A DNA stretch of 51,784 nt from an archaeon (GTDB taxonomy: Archaea; Nanobdellota; Nanobdellia; SCGC-AAA011-G17; GW2011-AR17). The notes beneath the pieces were generated by a model. It saw only the letters and a program-made list of their open reading frames with translations. It was not told where the DNA came from and ran no database searches. Positions 43,003-51,544 of the stretch are shown piece after piece. Location of the stretch: the NCBI GenBank assembly GCA_018692925.1, contig JABHLH010000006.1, forward strand, positions 1-51,784, given 5' to 3'. Both the position numbers and the translations under genes were made by a program. Within the stretch, counting starts at the first letter, position 1. Every line of letters begins with the position of its first letter.

Positions 43003-43784
43003 AAACTAGAACAAAATTAATAGGAGCTGCAGCTGGTGTATTAGGTTTATTGAGTTTAGGTAACTTAGGACATTTGTATGAAAACTCAGGTAGTCAAGAA
43101 ACTGCTGTTGAAGAAAGAGTAGAAGCAACAAGTTCAGGATGTAATCTTGGAGATAGAGTTAGTAATTTAATTGGAAGAAGACAATTAGATGGAAGACTTG
43201 GAAGTTTAGAAAATGATAGAAGAGTATTAAATGATATTGGAGATTATGGTTTGAGTACTGAAGACTTAGCTTATATTACAAGAGTTGTTTATTTAGAAGG
43301 TTCATATGATCCAAAAGCTGAAACTATTGGTGATTATAAAGATGGTTTTGAAGCAATCGCTTTTTCAGTTTTGAATAGATGGAATTTTGATAAAGAAAAT
43401 GGTTCTCATCATTTTTTTGGAAGAAATGGAGATCGGAGTGAATTGAAAAGTATTGTAACTGAACCTTGGGCTTATGAAGCAGTGGTTAGTTATGATAGAT
43501 ATTTACAAGATTTTGAAGGAGAAAATGGAGATATTACTGTAGTTGCTAATGGTCCACATTTTAATGATAGAGAAAAAGTTGAAGCTGCATATAAATCTGT
43601 AGTTGATGTTTTAGGTGGAAGAGTTAGAGATAAAACTGATGGAGCTGTTTTCTATAAAGCAGATTATGTTCCACAAACTTGGGAAGGTACTGAAGCTTTC
43701 TGGACAAATGGTCAAAGGTGTAATAGACATTTTACAGAGAAAGTAAATACTCATGAATTTTTTAGTGTAATAGACTGTAATTAA
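42999..43784 (+). CDS. SleB-like cell-wall hydrolase (Hydrolase_2 family), membrane-anchored
   Basis: 261 residues. One N-terminal hydrophobic segment (about 6-24, KLIGAAAGVLGLLSLGNLG), a linker, then a SleB-type domain: LAYITRVVYLEGSYDPK with candidate catalytic Glu100, GFEAIAFSVLNRW, EPWAYEAVVSYDRY, VLGGRVRDKTDGAVFYKADYVPQTW and a final HEFF. The order E...VLNR...GA.FY...P.W...H.F follows spore-cortex lytic enzymes and related lytic transglycosylases. Translationally coupled to the M23 gene, so the two products likely act together on bacterial peptidoglycan (inference). Confidence 0.75.
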   Translation: MKTRTKLIGAAAGVLGLLSLGNLGHLYENSGSQETAVEERVEATSSGCNLGDRVSNLIGRRQLDGRLGSLENDRRVLNDIGDYGLSTEDLAYITRVVYLEGSYDPKAETIGDYKDGFEAIAFSVLNRWNFDKENGSHHFFGRNGDRSELKSIVTEPWAYEAVVSYDRYLQDFEGENGDITVVANGPHFNDREKVEAAYKSVVDVLGGRVRDKTDGAVFYKADYVPQTWEGTEAFWTNGQRCNRHFTEKVNTHEFFSVIDCN

Positions 43785-43808
43785 TTCTTTTTTTTAATTT
43801 TAATAAAA

Positions 43809-43927
43809 CGGGCCTAGGAGGATTTGAACCCCCATCAACTGGTCCTTGGCCAAGAGTTTTTGCTCTTTGAAGCCAGCCGCACTTTATAGTGCTCGTTGAA
43901 AGCATATCCAAGTTATGCTATAGGCCC
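43809..43927 (-). tRNA. tRNA-Arg(UCG) with two apparent 23-nt introns
   Basis: Minus strand: acceptor GGGCCTA/TAGGCCC, discriminator G, D-arm GCAT-AACTTGGAT-ATGC, T-arm GGGGG-TTCAAAT-CCTCC. Intron 2 (43846-43868) forms a clean bulge-helix-bulge: GGCT pairs with GGCC, bulges TCA and AAG, hairpin AAGAG/CTCTT. Removing it gives stem GCTGG/CCAGT and loop CTTCGGA, anticodon TCG. A second 23-nt insertion lies between D-arm and anticodon stem (about 43879-43901); a TGC direct repeat leaves its edges ambiguous and I could not fold a good BHB. Spliced length is 73 nt. The 5' 15 bases overlap the upstream endonuclease gene. Confidence 0.8.
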
Positions 43928-44665
43928 ATATAATGAATCTGGGTTTATTCTACCTTTTAAGATTTGTGTTCTTTGTTTATATGTTGTTTTGGGTGGACAA
44001 AATCCAAATTTTTCCCAAATTTGATATCTACTTAGTTTTGAAGGGTTTTTTATTTTAATCTCTTTAATCCATTTTTTTAAATTATTATCTCCTGTTAATT
44101 GAATTATATATTTTATGTTTTCTTTTTCTTTTTTTGAGGTTCTAATATAAAATTTAGGTTTAAATTCTAATTTTATTAAGAGTTTATAGAAATCCTTGGC
44201 TAATTTTTTTGATGTTGAACTAAATAATAATCTTGGATAATAATGTCTTGTTTTTTTAAATTTAGATTTATTGTATATTTTTTTATCAAATGATAAACTT
44301 CCATCTGTGTCAAAACAACCTCTTACAAAAGCTATTATTATTTGTTTATTTTTGGATTTTAATATTTTTTCAGGACAAGAAACAATAAGTGTTTTTTTAC
44401 CTGAAGAGAAATTTAATTTTTTTAATAGATTAATAACTTTTTTATCTCTTAACACAAATCCATATGTATTTCTTGATTTAAAGAATTTATTATTTATTTT
44501 TATGTTAAATGATTCTTGAAATAATTTTGAAATATGGTTATCATAATATTCTTTTTCTTCAATATTTCCACTAATATCTAATTCTTTTCTTTTTCCTAAA
44601 TATCTTAAGTAACCATCTCCTGCATGAATTCCAGCTATTTCAGCTATTTCTTTTGTTAATTGCAT
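43913..44665 (-). CDS. LAGLIDADG homing endonuclease
   Basis: 250 residues, basic. Two LAGLIDADG motifs: EIAGIHAGDGYL (about 9-20, Asp17) and FVRGCFDTDGSL (about 113-124, Asp121), giving a monomeric enzyme. FSSTSKKLAKDFYKLL is the usual segment after the second motif, and LSRYQIWEKFGFCPP forms a C-terminal helix. The last codons (TAT GGG CCT ATA GCA TAA) lie inside the 5' end of tRNA-Arg on the same strand. An ATTTAAAT-type TATA lies about 25 nt before the ATG. It is not inside a visible intron. Confidence 0.88.
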   Translation of the reverse strand: MQLTKEIAEIAGIHAGDGYLRYLGKRKELDISGNIEEKEYYDNHISKLFQESFNIKINNKFFKSRNTYGFVLRDKKVINLLKKLNFSSGKKTLIVSCPEKILKSKNKQIIIAFVRGCFDTDGSLSFDKKIYNKSKFKKTRHYYPRLLFSSTSKKLAKDFYKLLIKLEFKPKFYIRTSKKEKENIKYIIQLTGDNNLKKWIKEIKIKNPSKLSRYQIWEKFGFCPPKTTYKQRTQILKGRINPDSLYGPIA

Positions 44666-44833
44666 TTTTTAATTATTAATTAAAAGTTATTTAAATTCTG
44701 CGTCCACATATGTCCAATGTCCACACTTATTTTAGAATAATAAAATAAAAATCAACTTTAGTTTATAAATCCTTTTCTGTTACTATGCGAAGGTTTAAAT
44801 AATTATAAATTATTGTTTCATTGGAGGACACAA

Positions 44834-45076
44834 ATGTTCGAAAAATATTTCTCAAAAAAAAGTATAGATTGTATGGGGATTCCTATACCTTGTGTAGATA
44901 TTCCTGGTGCAATTATTTATAAAAAAAAGGAAGAAGAAAGAAAAAGAAGAGAAGAATATGGAGTTCCAAATGAGTTGCCCTTGTATGATAATTGGGATGA
45001 ATATAGAGAAGATAGTAATCCAACAACAAATAAAGAACCAGAAAGAGGTTATGTTATCATTGATGATATTGTTTAG
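44834..45076 (+). CDS. small hypothetical protein
   Basis: 80 residues from ATG 44834, preceded by GGAGG 6 nt upstream and a TATA-like TTTAAATAATTATAAAT further up. N-terminal half has two Cys in DCMGIPIPCVD, then a highly charged helix (YKKKEEERKRREEYG). No signal peptide. No family recognised. Divergent from the homing endonuclease gene; the intergenic stretch carries three GTCCA copies. Confidence 0.55.
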   Translation: MFEKYFSKKSIDCMGIPIPCVDIPGAIIYKKKEEERKRREEYGVPNELPLYDNWDEYREDSNPTTNKEPERGYVIIDDIV

Positions 45077-45120
45077 ATTTATAGAAAGTTATTTAATTTA
45101 GATTTGTTTTAATTTAATAA

Positions 45121-45537
45121 ATGGAAAAAGGTGATATTGAATTAGTAGTTAGTGATGCAATTCTTAATTTTCCTAAAACTGTTGATAAACCTGTAATCTT
45201 ATTTTTAGAAAAGAAAAGATTTTCTCATATGTTGGATATGATGGATTTGAAAAAACATCTTAGTAAAACACCTTGTTTTGTTGCAGAAATGAAAGGTGGC
45301 AATGTTATTTATTTTTGTGAAGATATTGTAAATCATTTGACAAAAGGTTTTCATAGAGATAATAAAAAAAAGTTTGTTGAAGCAGTTACTTTGCATGAAC
45401 TGTTTCATATTTGGAATAATTTTAAAGTTAGAAATAGTGAAGAAGCTATGTTTTCTGAAAATTTAGTCTGGAGTGAAATGAAAAAAATCTATCCTGAGCA
45501 TTTTAAATTTTTGATAAAATTTGTTAAGAAAAGATAA
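45121..45537 (+). CDS. small putative zinc-dependent protease
   Basis: 138 residues. VEAVTLHELFHIWNNFK contains HExxH-type metal-binding (HELFH), with an acidic residue later in ENLVWSEMKKIYPEH as possible third ligand. N-terminal strand region includes VILFLEKKRF. No membrane segment. ATTTAATT begins 30 nt before the ATG. Family not recognised; a protease role is inferred from the motif only. Confidence 0.6.
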   Translation: MEKGDIELVVSDAILNFPKTVDKPVILFLEKKRFSHMLDMMDLKKHLSKTPCFVAEMKGGNVIYFCEDIVNHLTKGFHRDNKKKFVEAVTLHELFHIWNNFKVRNSEEAMFSENLVWSEMKKIYPEHFKFLIKFVKKR

Positions 45538-45569
45538 TTATATAAAGTTCTCTTATTAAATATAATTTT

Positions 45570-47051
45570 ATGGCAGAGAACGAAATGGGCTTAACAGTAA
45601 AAAAGGACGAAGACTTTTCTGAGTGGTATACTCAGATTTTAAATAAAGCAGATCTATCAGATATTAGATTTGGTATTCAAGGTTTTATTGTCCAAAAGCC
45701 CTGGGCTTATATGATTATTAGAAAAATTTATGATTATCTAGAAAAAGAAGTTGAAATGCAAGGACATTTACCTTATAGATTTCCAACTGTAGTTAAAGAA
45801 AAAGATTTAATGAAAGAAGAAGAACATGCTGGATTTACACCAGAAGTTTTTTGGGTTTCTGAAGCTGGAGATAAAAAAATTGAAGAAAGGTTTGCATTGA
45901 GGCCAACAGGTGAAGCACAAATTTATCCTATGTATTCGTTGTGGTTTAGAAGTTATAGAGATCTTCCATTTTTAGCTTATCAAAGTAGGAATTCAGTTTT
46001 TAGAAATGAAATGACTACAAGACCTTTCATAAGAGGAAGAGAATTTATGTTTTTTGAATCTCATAATGTTTATAATGAACATCAAGAAGCTTTGGATCAA
46101 ATCAAAAAAGATTTAGAAACCTGTGATGAAGTTATTAAAAAAAAGGCAAAGATTCCATTTTATTATTTTAAGAGACCACAGTGGGATAAATTTTTAGGAG
46201 CTGATGATACATTTACACCAGATACAGTTATGCCGGATGGTAAAAGAAATCAGTTAGGATCTACACATGATCTAGGTACTAATTTTGCAAAAGCTTATGA
46301 TATAAAAATCAGAGCAAAAGATGGTAAACAACAGTTAGCTTTCCAAACTTGTTTTGGACCTGGGATCTGGAGAATTTTTGCAGCAATGGTAGGAATTCAT
46401 GGTGATGATAATGGTTTAGTTTTACCTTTTGATTTTGCACCTGTGCAAGTTGTAATTGTTCCAATTATTTTTAGTAAGAAAAAAGAATTGACAGAAAAAG
46501 TTTTGACAATGTGTAAGAAATTAGAAACTGATATTAGAAAAATGGGTTACAAAGTTAAGTTAGATGATAGAGATTATGAAAGTCCGGGAGCAAAATATAA
46601 TCACTGGGAATTAAAGGGTGTGCCAATGAGATTAGAAGTTGGTCCTAAAGAAGTTGATGAGAAAGTTGTTAGCTTGAAATTAAGAACTGGTGGAGATAAA
46701 GAAAAAGTTAATGTTAGTGATTTGAAAAAAGTCATTGGATCTAAAGCTTTGGAACTGGATAAAGAAATTGAAGTAAGGGCTCAGAAATATTTTAAAGGAA
46801 ATGTTAGAGAAGCAAAAACTTTGAAAGAATTAGTGAAAATAATGAAAGAACATAGAGGTTTTGTAAAAGTTCCTTTTTGTTCTGTAGAGATGGATGGAGA
46901 GAAATGTGAAGAGGAAATGAAAGCTGAAACACAAGGTGGAAGAGTGTGTGGAACTTTATATCCTAAAGAAGATAAAGTGGCAAAAGGACAAAAATGTATG
47001 GTTTGTGGTAAAGAAGCAAAGCATATGGTTTATATTGCTAAGAGTTATTAA
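45570..47051 (+). CDS. proS: prolyl-tRNA synthetase, archaeal/eukaryotic type
   Basis: 493 residues. Class II motifs: motif 1 around GFIVQKPWAYMIIRKIYDYLE, motif 2 NEMTTRPFIRGREFMFFESHNVY, motif 3 GIWRIFAAMVGIHGDDNGLVLP. HIV-like anticodon-binding domain starts FAPVQVVIVPI, and the C-terminal zinc-binding domain has Cys in VPFCSVEMDGEKCEE and KCMVCGK, as in archaeal ProRS without the bacterial editing insert. ATATAAAG begins 30 nt before ATG. Confidence 0.97.
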   Translation: MAENEMGLTVKKDEDFSEWYTQILNKADLSDIRFGIQGFIVQKPWAYMIIRKIYDYLEKEVEMQGHLPYRFPTVVKEKDLMKEEEHAGFTPEVFWVSEAGDKKIEERFALRPTGEAQIYPMYSLWFRSYRDLPFLAYQSRNSVFRNEMTTRPFIRGREFMFFESHNVYNEHQEALDQIKKDLETCDEVIKKKAKIPFYYFKRPQWDKFLGADDTFTPDTVMPDGKRNQLGSTHDLGTNFAKAYDIKIRAKDGKQQLAFQTCFGPGIWRIFAAMVGIHGDDNGLVLPFDFAPVQVVIVPIIFSKKKELTEKVLTMCKKLETDIRKMGYKVKLDDRDYESPGAKYNHWELKGVPMRLEVGPKEVDEKVVSLKLRTGGDKEKVNVSDLKKVIGSKALELDKEIEVRAQKYFKGNVREAKTLKELVKIMKEHRGFVKVPFCSVEMDGEKCEEEMKAETQGGRVCGTLYPKEDKVAKGQKCMVCGKEAKHMVYIAKSY

Positions 47052-47104
47052 TTTTTTTTCTTTTTACATAATTTTTATAAATGGTGTTTTTATTCTTATT
47101 TGTT

Positions 47105-47335
47105 ATGGAAAGAATAGTAGATGATGATTTAAGTTTAGAAGGCTTTGTTAAATTTATGTTAATACCAGGGTCTGTTTGGAAAGAGACTGGGGAACTAATA
47201 GACTTTTTTAAAAAAAATGGAACCTATACAAAGACTGATAGTATTGCAGGTTATACAGCAGCGACTTGGGCTGAAGCTGGAAGAATTTTTGCATATAATG
47301 TTATAACTTATTCTTTGTTTGATTATTTAGTCTAA
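47105..47335 (+). CDS. small hypothetical protein
   Basis: 76 residues. ATG 47105 is preferred; an upstream in-frame ATG (47081) lies within the TATA box (TTTATAAATGG, about 47073-47083) so cannot be transcribed as a start. Sequence MERIVDDDLSLEGFVKFMLIP ends with weakly hydrophobic AYNVITYSLFDYL. No family recognised. Confidence 0.55.
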   Translation: MERIVDDDLSLEGFVKFMLIPGSVWKETGELIDFFKKNGTYTKTDSIAGYTAATWAEAGRIFAYNVITYSLFDYLV

Positions 47336-47378
47336 AATCAACAAAAATTTTATAAAGTCTTTAATTAGTTAATTAGCT

Positions 47379-48230
47379 ATGGTTCTAGAATCACTAATAG
47401 GTGTTAAGCAAGCTGAGAATTCTCCTTGGTATGTTTTTATGCTTGGTTTTTTGTATGCTTCAGTCGCTACTTTCTTGAGTTTGTGGATATTTAGAAGTGA
47501 AGCTAGTTTGATTTTAGTTTTTTTAATTGTGTTTGCATCATTACCTTTAATCTATAAAACTTTGAAGTTTGAGGCATATAAAGATTTGAAATTAAAGAGT
47601 ACAGATAATTTACCAAGTTCACACTTTAGAGCTTTGAGAGCTTTTATGTATTTATTTTTAGGATCAGTTTTAGCAATGTCAATTTGGTATGTGTTTTTAC
47701 CTTCTGAAATTATTTATGATTTATTTGCATCACAAATTTCTACAATACAAGCAGTTAATAGTAGTAGTACAACAGGTAACGTTACTGCATGGAATTTTTT
47801 ATCTGTAATTATTGTTAATAACTTGAAAGTTTTGACATTTTGTATTTTGTTTTCATTCTTCTTTGGAGCAGGAGCAATATTTATTTTGACTTGGAATGCT
47901 TCAGTAATTAGTGCAGCTATTGGAAATTTTATTAGAACTAATATGTCACAGTATGCAGAAAGTTTTGGGTTGATTAAAGTGGCTGGATATTTTCATATAT
48001 TTTCTATGGGTTTGTTAAGGTATATGATGCACGGAGTTTTTGAAATTTTAGGATATTTTATTGGTGGTTTAGCTGGTGGTTTGATCTCAGTAGCTATGTT
48101 GCATAAGGAATTTGAAGGTGATCAGTTTAAGAAAATTATGAAAGATTCTATTGATTTGATTATTTTAGCAGTCTTAGTTATTATTGTTGCAGGTTTAGTT
48201 GAAGTATTTGTTACACCTCTGTTCTTTTAG
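47379..48230 (+). CDS. SpoIIM-family (DUF95) membrane protein
   Basis: 283 residues with about six hydrophobic segments. NNLKVLTFCILFSFFFGAGAIFILTWNASVIS and MHGVFEILGYFIGGLAGGLIS are the DUF95/SpoIIM signatures (NN...., HG.EI....). Common in archaea, where it may help shape or partition membrane; the role in DPANN is unknown. TTATAAAG begins 29 nt before the ATG. Confidence 0.88.
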   Translation: MVLESLIGVKQAENSPWYVFMLGFLYASVATFLSLWIFRSEASLILVFLIVFASLPLIYKTLKFEAYKDLKLKSTDNLPSSHFRALRAFMYLFLGSVLAMSIWYVFLPSEIIYDLFASQISTIQAVNSSSTTGNVTAWNFLSVIIVNNLKVLTFCILFSFFFGAGAIFILTWNASVISAAIGNFIRTNMSQYAESFGLIKVAGYFHIFSMGLLRYMMHGVFEILGYFIGGLAGGLISVAMLHKEFEGDQFKKIMKDSIDLIILAVLVIIVAGLVEVFVTPLFF

Positions 48231-48264
48231 AGAAACTTTTATATATTTAGATTTTCTTTATTTT

Positions 48265-48744
48265 ATGACCGAAAATTTAAAGTTTGCACCGAGAGAAATA
48301 TTTGAACAGATTTTGGAATGGGCTGTAATCCCTACATTTGATTTGATTATTGAAACTGAGAATGGAGTAGTTTTAGTAAAAAGAAAAATTGCACCTTATA
48401 AGGATGTTTGGGCCTTGCCTGGTTTGAGAATGTTTAAAGGTGAAAGTATTAATGATGTTTTGAAAAGGATTGCAAAAAAAGAAATAAATTTAGAAATTGA
48501 TACTAATAATAAAATTTTTCTTGGACAATATGTAGGTTATTTTAAAACTGAATGTGCTAGACAAGATCTTTCATCTGGATATTATATTAAATGTTTTGAA
48601 CAAGAAATAATTATTAATGAAGATCACTTTTATTCTGTAATGTTTGTTACTAAAAAAGATGAAATTCCCCGAAATATTGGAGCTATGTATAAATTTTATT
48701 TAGAAAAATATTTTGAATTGAAGAGTAATGCAGAAAATTTATAA
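48265..48744 (+). CDS. Nudix-fold protein with degenerate box (GDP-mannose mannosyl hydrolase-like)
   Basis: 159 residues. FDLIIETENGVVLVKRKIAPYKDVWALPGLRMFKGESINDVLKRIAKKEINLEI has the Nudix layout, but the REUxEE glutamates are missing (RIAKKEI). GDP-mannose mannosyl hydrolases show this same altered box, so a sugar-nucleotide substrate is plausible; loss of activity is also possible. ATG 48265 follows a TTATATAT box by 26 nt. glmS begins 23 nt downstream. Confidence 0.75.
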   Translation: MTENLKFAPREIFEQILEWAVIPTFDLIIETENGVVLVKRKIAPYKDVWALPGLRMFKGESINDVLKRIAKKEINLEIDTNNKIFLGQYVGYFKTECARQDLSSGYYIKCFEQEIIINEDHFYSVMFVTKKDEIPRNIGAMYKFYLEKYFELKSNAENL

Positions 48745-48767
48745 ATTGAATTTCTTGGAAAGTTGTT

Positions 48768-50546
48768 ATGTGTGGGATTGCAGCTTATTATGGTGGGAAA
48801 AATGGTGTTCCTATTGTTGTAGAAGGTTTGAAAAGATTAGAATATAGAGGTTATGATTCTGCTGGGTTAGCTTTTTTGAAAGAAAATAATATTGAAGTTG
48901 TTAAAACAAAGGGTAAAGTAAATGAATTAAAAGTTTTGGCTGAAGGAAAATTTTCTAATGTTGTAATAGCACATACAAGGTGGGCAACACATGGTGAACC
49001 TAGTCATGTTAATTCACATCCTCATAAATCTATGAATGGGAAAATTGTAATTGTACATAATGGAATTATTGAGAATCATAGTAAATTAAGAAAAGAATTA
49101 GAAGAAAAATATAATTATGAATTTAAATCACAAACGGATTCTGAAGTTGTTGCACAATTAATTCAGTATTTTTATCAAGGAGATTTTGAAGAAGCTTTTA
49201 GAAAAATGTTGACAAAGATTGATGGAGCCTTTGGGATTGTTGCTTTACATGAAGATCATGATCAAATGATTTGTGCAAGAAAAGGTTCACCTTTAGTTTT
49301 AGGTATTGGAGAAAATGAATATTTTGTTGCAAGTGATCCTACTCCTTTTTTAGATCATACAAAGAATGTTGTTTATTTAGATGAAAAGCAAATGGCTATC
49401 CTAAGTAAAGATAATTATGTTGTAAAAGATTTTAAAGGATTTAATTTGAATGTTGAAATTGAAACTGTTCCATTTGGAATTGAAGCAATACAAAAGCAAG
49501 GTTATGAACATTTTATGCTGAAAGAAATATTTGAACAGTGTGATACAATAAAAGATTGTTTTAGAGGAAAAATTAGAAATATTGATGGAATTTCTGTGAG
49601 TAAAGAAGATGTTAAAAGAATTATTTTTGTTGCTTGTGGTACAAGTTTTTATTCTGCATTAGTTGCTAAATATATTATTGAAAGAAAAACACATATTCCT
49701 GTTGTAGTTGAACAAGCTTCTGAGTTTAGATATAGGCAGCCTATGCTGTATAGTACAGATTTAGTTATTGCAATCTCACAGTCTGGAGAAACAGCTGATA
49801 CTTTGGAAGCAATTAGATTATCTAAAAAAGTTGGAACTAAGGTTGCAGGTATTGTAAATGTAACTGGTTCTTCTATTGCAAAAGAATGTGGGCAAGGAAT
49901 GTATTTGCATGCCGGGCCAGAAATTGGAGTGGCTTCAACGAAAGCTTTTAGTTCACAAATTGTTTCTTTTATATTGTTGAATTTATTTTTTAATCAAAGT
50001 CCTTATTATAGGTCTGAAATTATTGATGATTTGAAAAAATTACCTGATGTTGTAAAAGGATTTTTGGATAGAAATTATGTTGATAAAGTTGCAGAGAAGT
50101 ATAAAGATGCAAAATTCTTTTTGTTTATGGGAAGAGATATTAATTTCCCTGTAGCAATGGAAGGTGCATTGAAGTTGAAAGAGATTTCTTATATTCCTGC
50201 TGAAGGTTATCCTGCTGGAGAAATGAAGCATGGACCAATTGCTTTGATTGATGAAAATGTTCCTTCAATTTTTATTGTCAGAAAAGATGAAGTATTTCCT
50301 AAAGTAATTTCTAATATGGAAGAAGTGAAAAGTAGAAAAGGAAAAATTATTTGTGTTTGTGATGATGTGAATGAAGATATTGAGAGGTTAGCTGATGATA
50401 TTATTCTTGTTCCGAAAGTAAGATGGGAATTTAGTCCTATTGTAAATGTTATACCTTTGCAACTCTTAGCTTACCATATTGCAAATTTGAATGGTAGAGA
50501 AATTGATCAACCTAGGAATTTAGCAAAGAGTGTTACAGTAGAATAA
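48768..50546 (+). CDS. glmS: glutamine--fructose-6-phosphate aminotransferase (isomerizing)
   Basis: 592 residues. After Met removal the nucleophile Cys is first (MCGIAAYYGG). The glutaminase domain shows AHTRWATHGEPSHVNSHPH, VHNGIIENH and KIDGAFGIVAL; two SIS domains follow (ACGTSFYSALVAKYIIE, AISQSGETADTLEAIRL, AGPEIGVASTKAFSSQ, EGYPAGEMKHGPIALID). It ends DQPRNLAKSVTVE as in all GlmS. It makes glucosamine-6-phosphate, the entry to UDP-GlcNAc for surface glycans. It follows a Nudix-like gene that may act on nucleotide sugars. Confidence 0.97.
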   Translation: MCGIAAYYGGKNGVPIVVEGLKRLEYRGYDSAGLAFLKENNIEVVKTKGKVNELKVLAEGKFSNVVIAHTRWATHGEPSHVNSHPHKSMNGKIVIVHNGIIENHSKLRKELEEKYNYEFKSQTDSEVVAQLIQYFYQGDFEEAFRKMLTKIDGAFGIVALHEDHDQMICARKGSPLVLGIGENEYFVASDPTPFLDHTKNVVYLDEKQMAILSKDNYVVKDFKGFNLNVEIETVPFGIEAIQKQGYEHFMLKEIFEQCDTIKDCFRGKIRNIDGISVSKEDVKRIIFVACGTSFYSALVAKYIIERKTHIPVVVEQASEFRYRQPMLYSTDLVIAISQSGETADTLEAIRLSKKVGTKVAGIVNVTGSSIAKECGQGMYLHAGPEIGVASTKAFSSQIVSFILLNLFFNQSPYYRSEIIDDLKKLPDVVKGFLDRNYVDKVAEKYKDAKFFLFMGRDINFPVAMEGALKLKEISYIPAEGYPAGEMKHGPIALIDENVPSIFIVRKDEVFPKVISNMEEVKSRKGKIICVCDDVNEDIERLADDIILVPKVRWEFSPIVNVIPLQLLAYHIANLNGREIDQPRNLAKSVTVE

Positions 50547-50577
50547 TTCTTAAAAAGGATAAAATTATTTTTATCTT

Positions 50578-51051
50578 ATGGTAAAAGTAAAAGAGTGGAT
50601 GACTTTTTGGTTATTTTTGTTTGCATATTCGTTTACAGTAGTTATTTCACTTTTAGAATTTTTTTATTTTAAAATATTTAATTTTCATTATGTTATCTTT
50701 TTATTATTTGGTGTATTCTTTTTAATTGGATATTTGTTAAGAATTTATACTAAGTATTTATTGGGAAAATTTTTTGATTTGAATATAAAAATCAAAGATG
50801 ATCATGAAATTATTAAAGAAGGTATTTATGGATCTTTGAGGCATCCAATGTATTTAGCTAATTTTTTAATCTTTGTAGGTTTTGCTGGATTTTTTTCTTC
50901 AATTTTAGGAATTATTTCTGCTATAATATTTATTTTGCCTGTGACAGTTATGAGAATAATTAGAGAAGAATATTATTTGAAAGAAAAATTTGGTAAAAAG
51001 TATGAAAAGTATGTAAAAGAAAGTTATAAGATGATTCCAGGTCTTTGGTAA
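50578..51051 (+). CDS. isoprenylcysteine carboxylmethyltransferase-like (ICMT/PEMT) membrane enzyme
   Basis: 157 residues, four hydrophobic segments. Conserved C-terminal catalytic region: IIKEGIYGSLRHPMYLANFLIFVG (GxY...RHPxY) and EEYYLKEKFGKKYEKYVKES (E-E..L...FG..Y..Y), the SAM and phosphate site of the ICMT/NnrU/PEMT superfamily. Substrate in archaea is unknown; it may methylate a membrane lipid or prenyl group. Confidence 0.85.
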   Translation: MVKVKEWMTFWLFLFAYSFTVVISLLEFFYFKIFNFHYVIFLLFGVFFLIGYLLRIYTKYLLGKFFDLNIKIKDDHEIIKEGIYGSLRHPMYLANFLIFVGFAGFFSSILGIISAIIFILPVTVMRIIREEYYLKEKFGKKYEKYVKESYKMIPGLW

Positions 51052-51098
51052 GGTTTAAATAAGAGTACTTTGAATTTTTTTAATGTTAGGAGTAAAAA

Positions 51099-51491
51099 AT
51101 GAAAATAGAAGATAGAATAGCAGAACTTGCAGATGATCATGTTTATTTTGATTTTTCAAGTTTAGGGAATACTGGTAATTTACTTGACGGTAGAATTATT
51201 CATAGATTTGAGGATGATAAAGGTTTAGAGTATGTTTTTCAGGAGTGTCCAGTTTCTGAGATTGATAGTAGATTGTATTCAGGGACACATAATAATTATC
51301 TTGAATCTGTTTTTGATAAATTAAAGGCTCAAGGAGAAATTGAGATAAATTTGGATGATTTGCCTTATATGGGTTTTGAACAAATTCTAGAAAAACATAG
51401 TATTTTAGATTCTGGTTTAGATCTAGTTTATGATTTTTATTTAATAGATCTTCAAGCTTTAAAAAAATATATTGAAAAGCATTCAGAATAA
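51099..51491 (+). CDS. hypothetical protein
   Basis: 130 residues, acidic, soluble. Opens MKIEDRIAELADDHVYFDFS. TTAGGAG ends 7 nt before the ATG and a TATA-like GTTTAAAT lies 46 nt upstream, so this mRNA has a leader with Shine-Dalgarno. No family recognised. Confidence 0.6.
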   Translation: MKIEDRIAELADDHVYFDFSSLGNTGNLLDGRIIHRFEDDKGLEYVFQECPVSEIDSRLYSGTHNNYLESVFDKLKAQGEIEINLDDLPYMGFEQILEKHSILDSGLDLVYDFYLIDLQALKKYIEKHSE

Positions 51492-51544
51492 TCTTTTTAT
51501 TTTTTTTGGTAAGGTTTAAAAACAAAGTTTAATTCTTATTTTGT

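Noticed and set aside
43809..43927. tRNA with anticodon UCA (Sec or UGA suppressor), from the unspliced loop CTTCAAA
   Set aside because: Several genes here end in TGA as a true stop, the acceptor and D-arm are not Sec-like, and a bulge-helix-bulge intron restores an ordinary Arg(UCG) loop.
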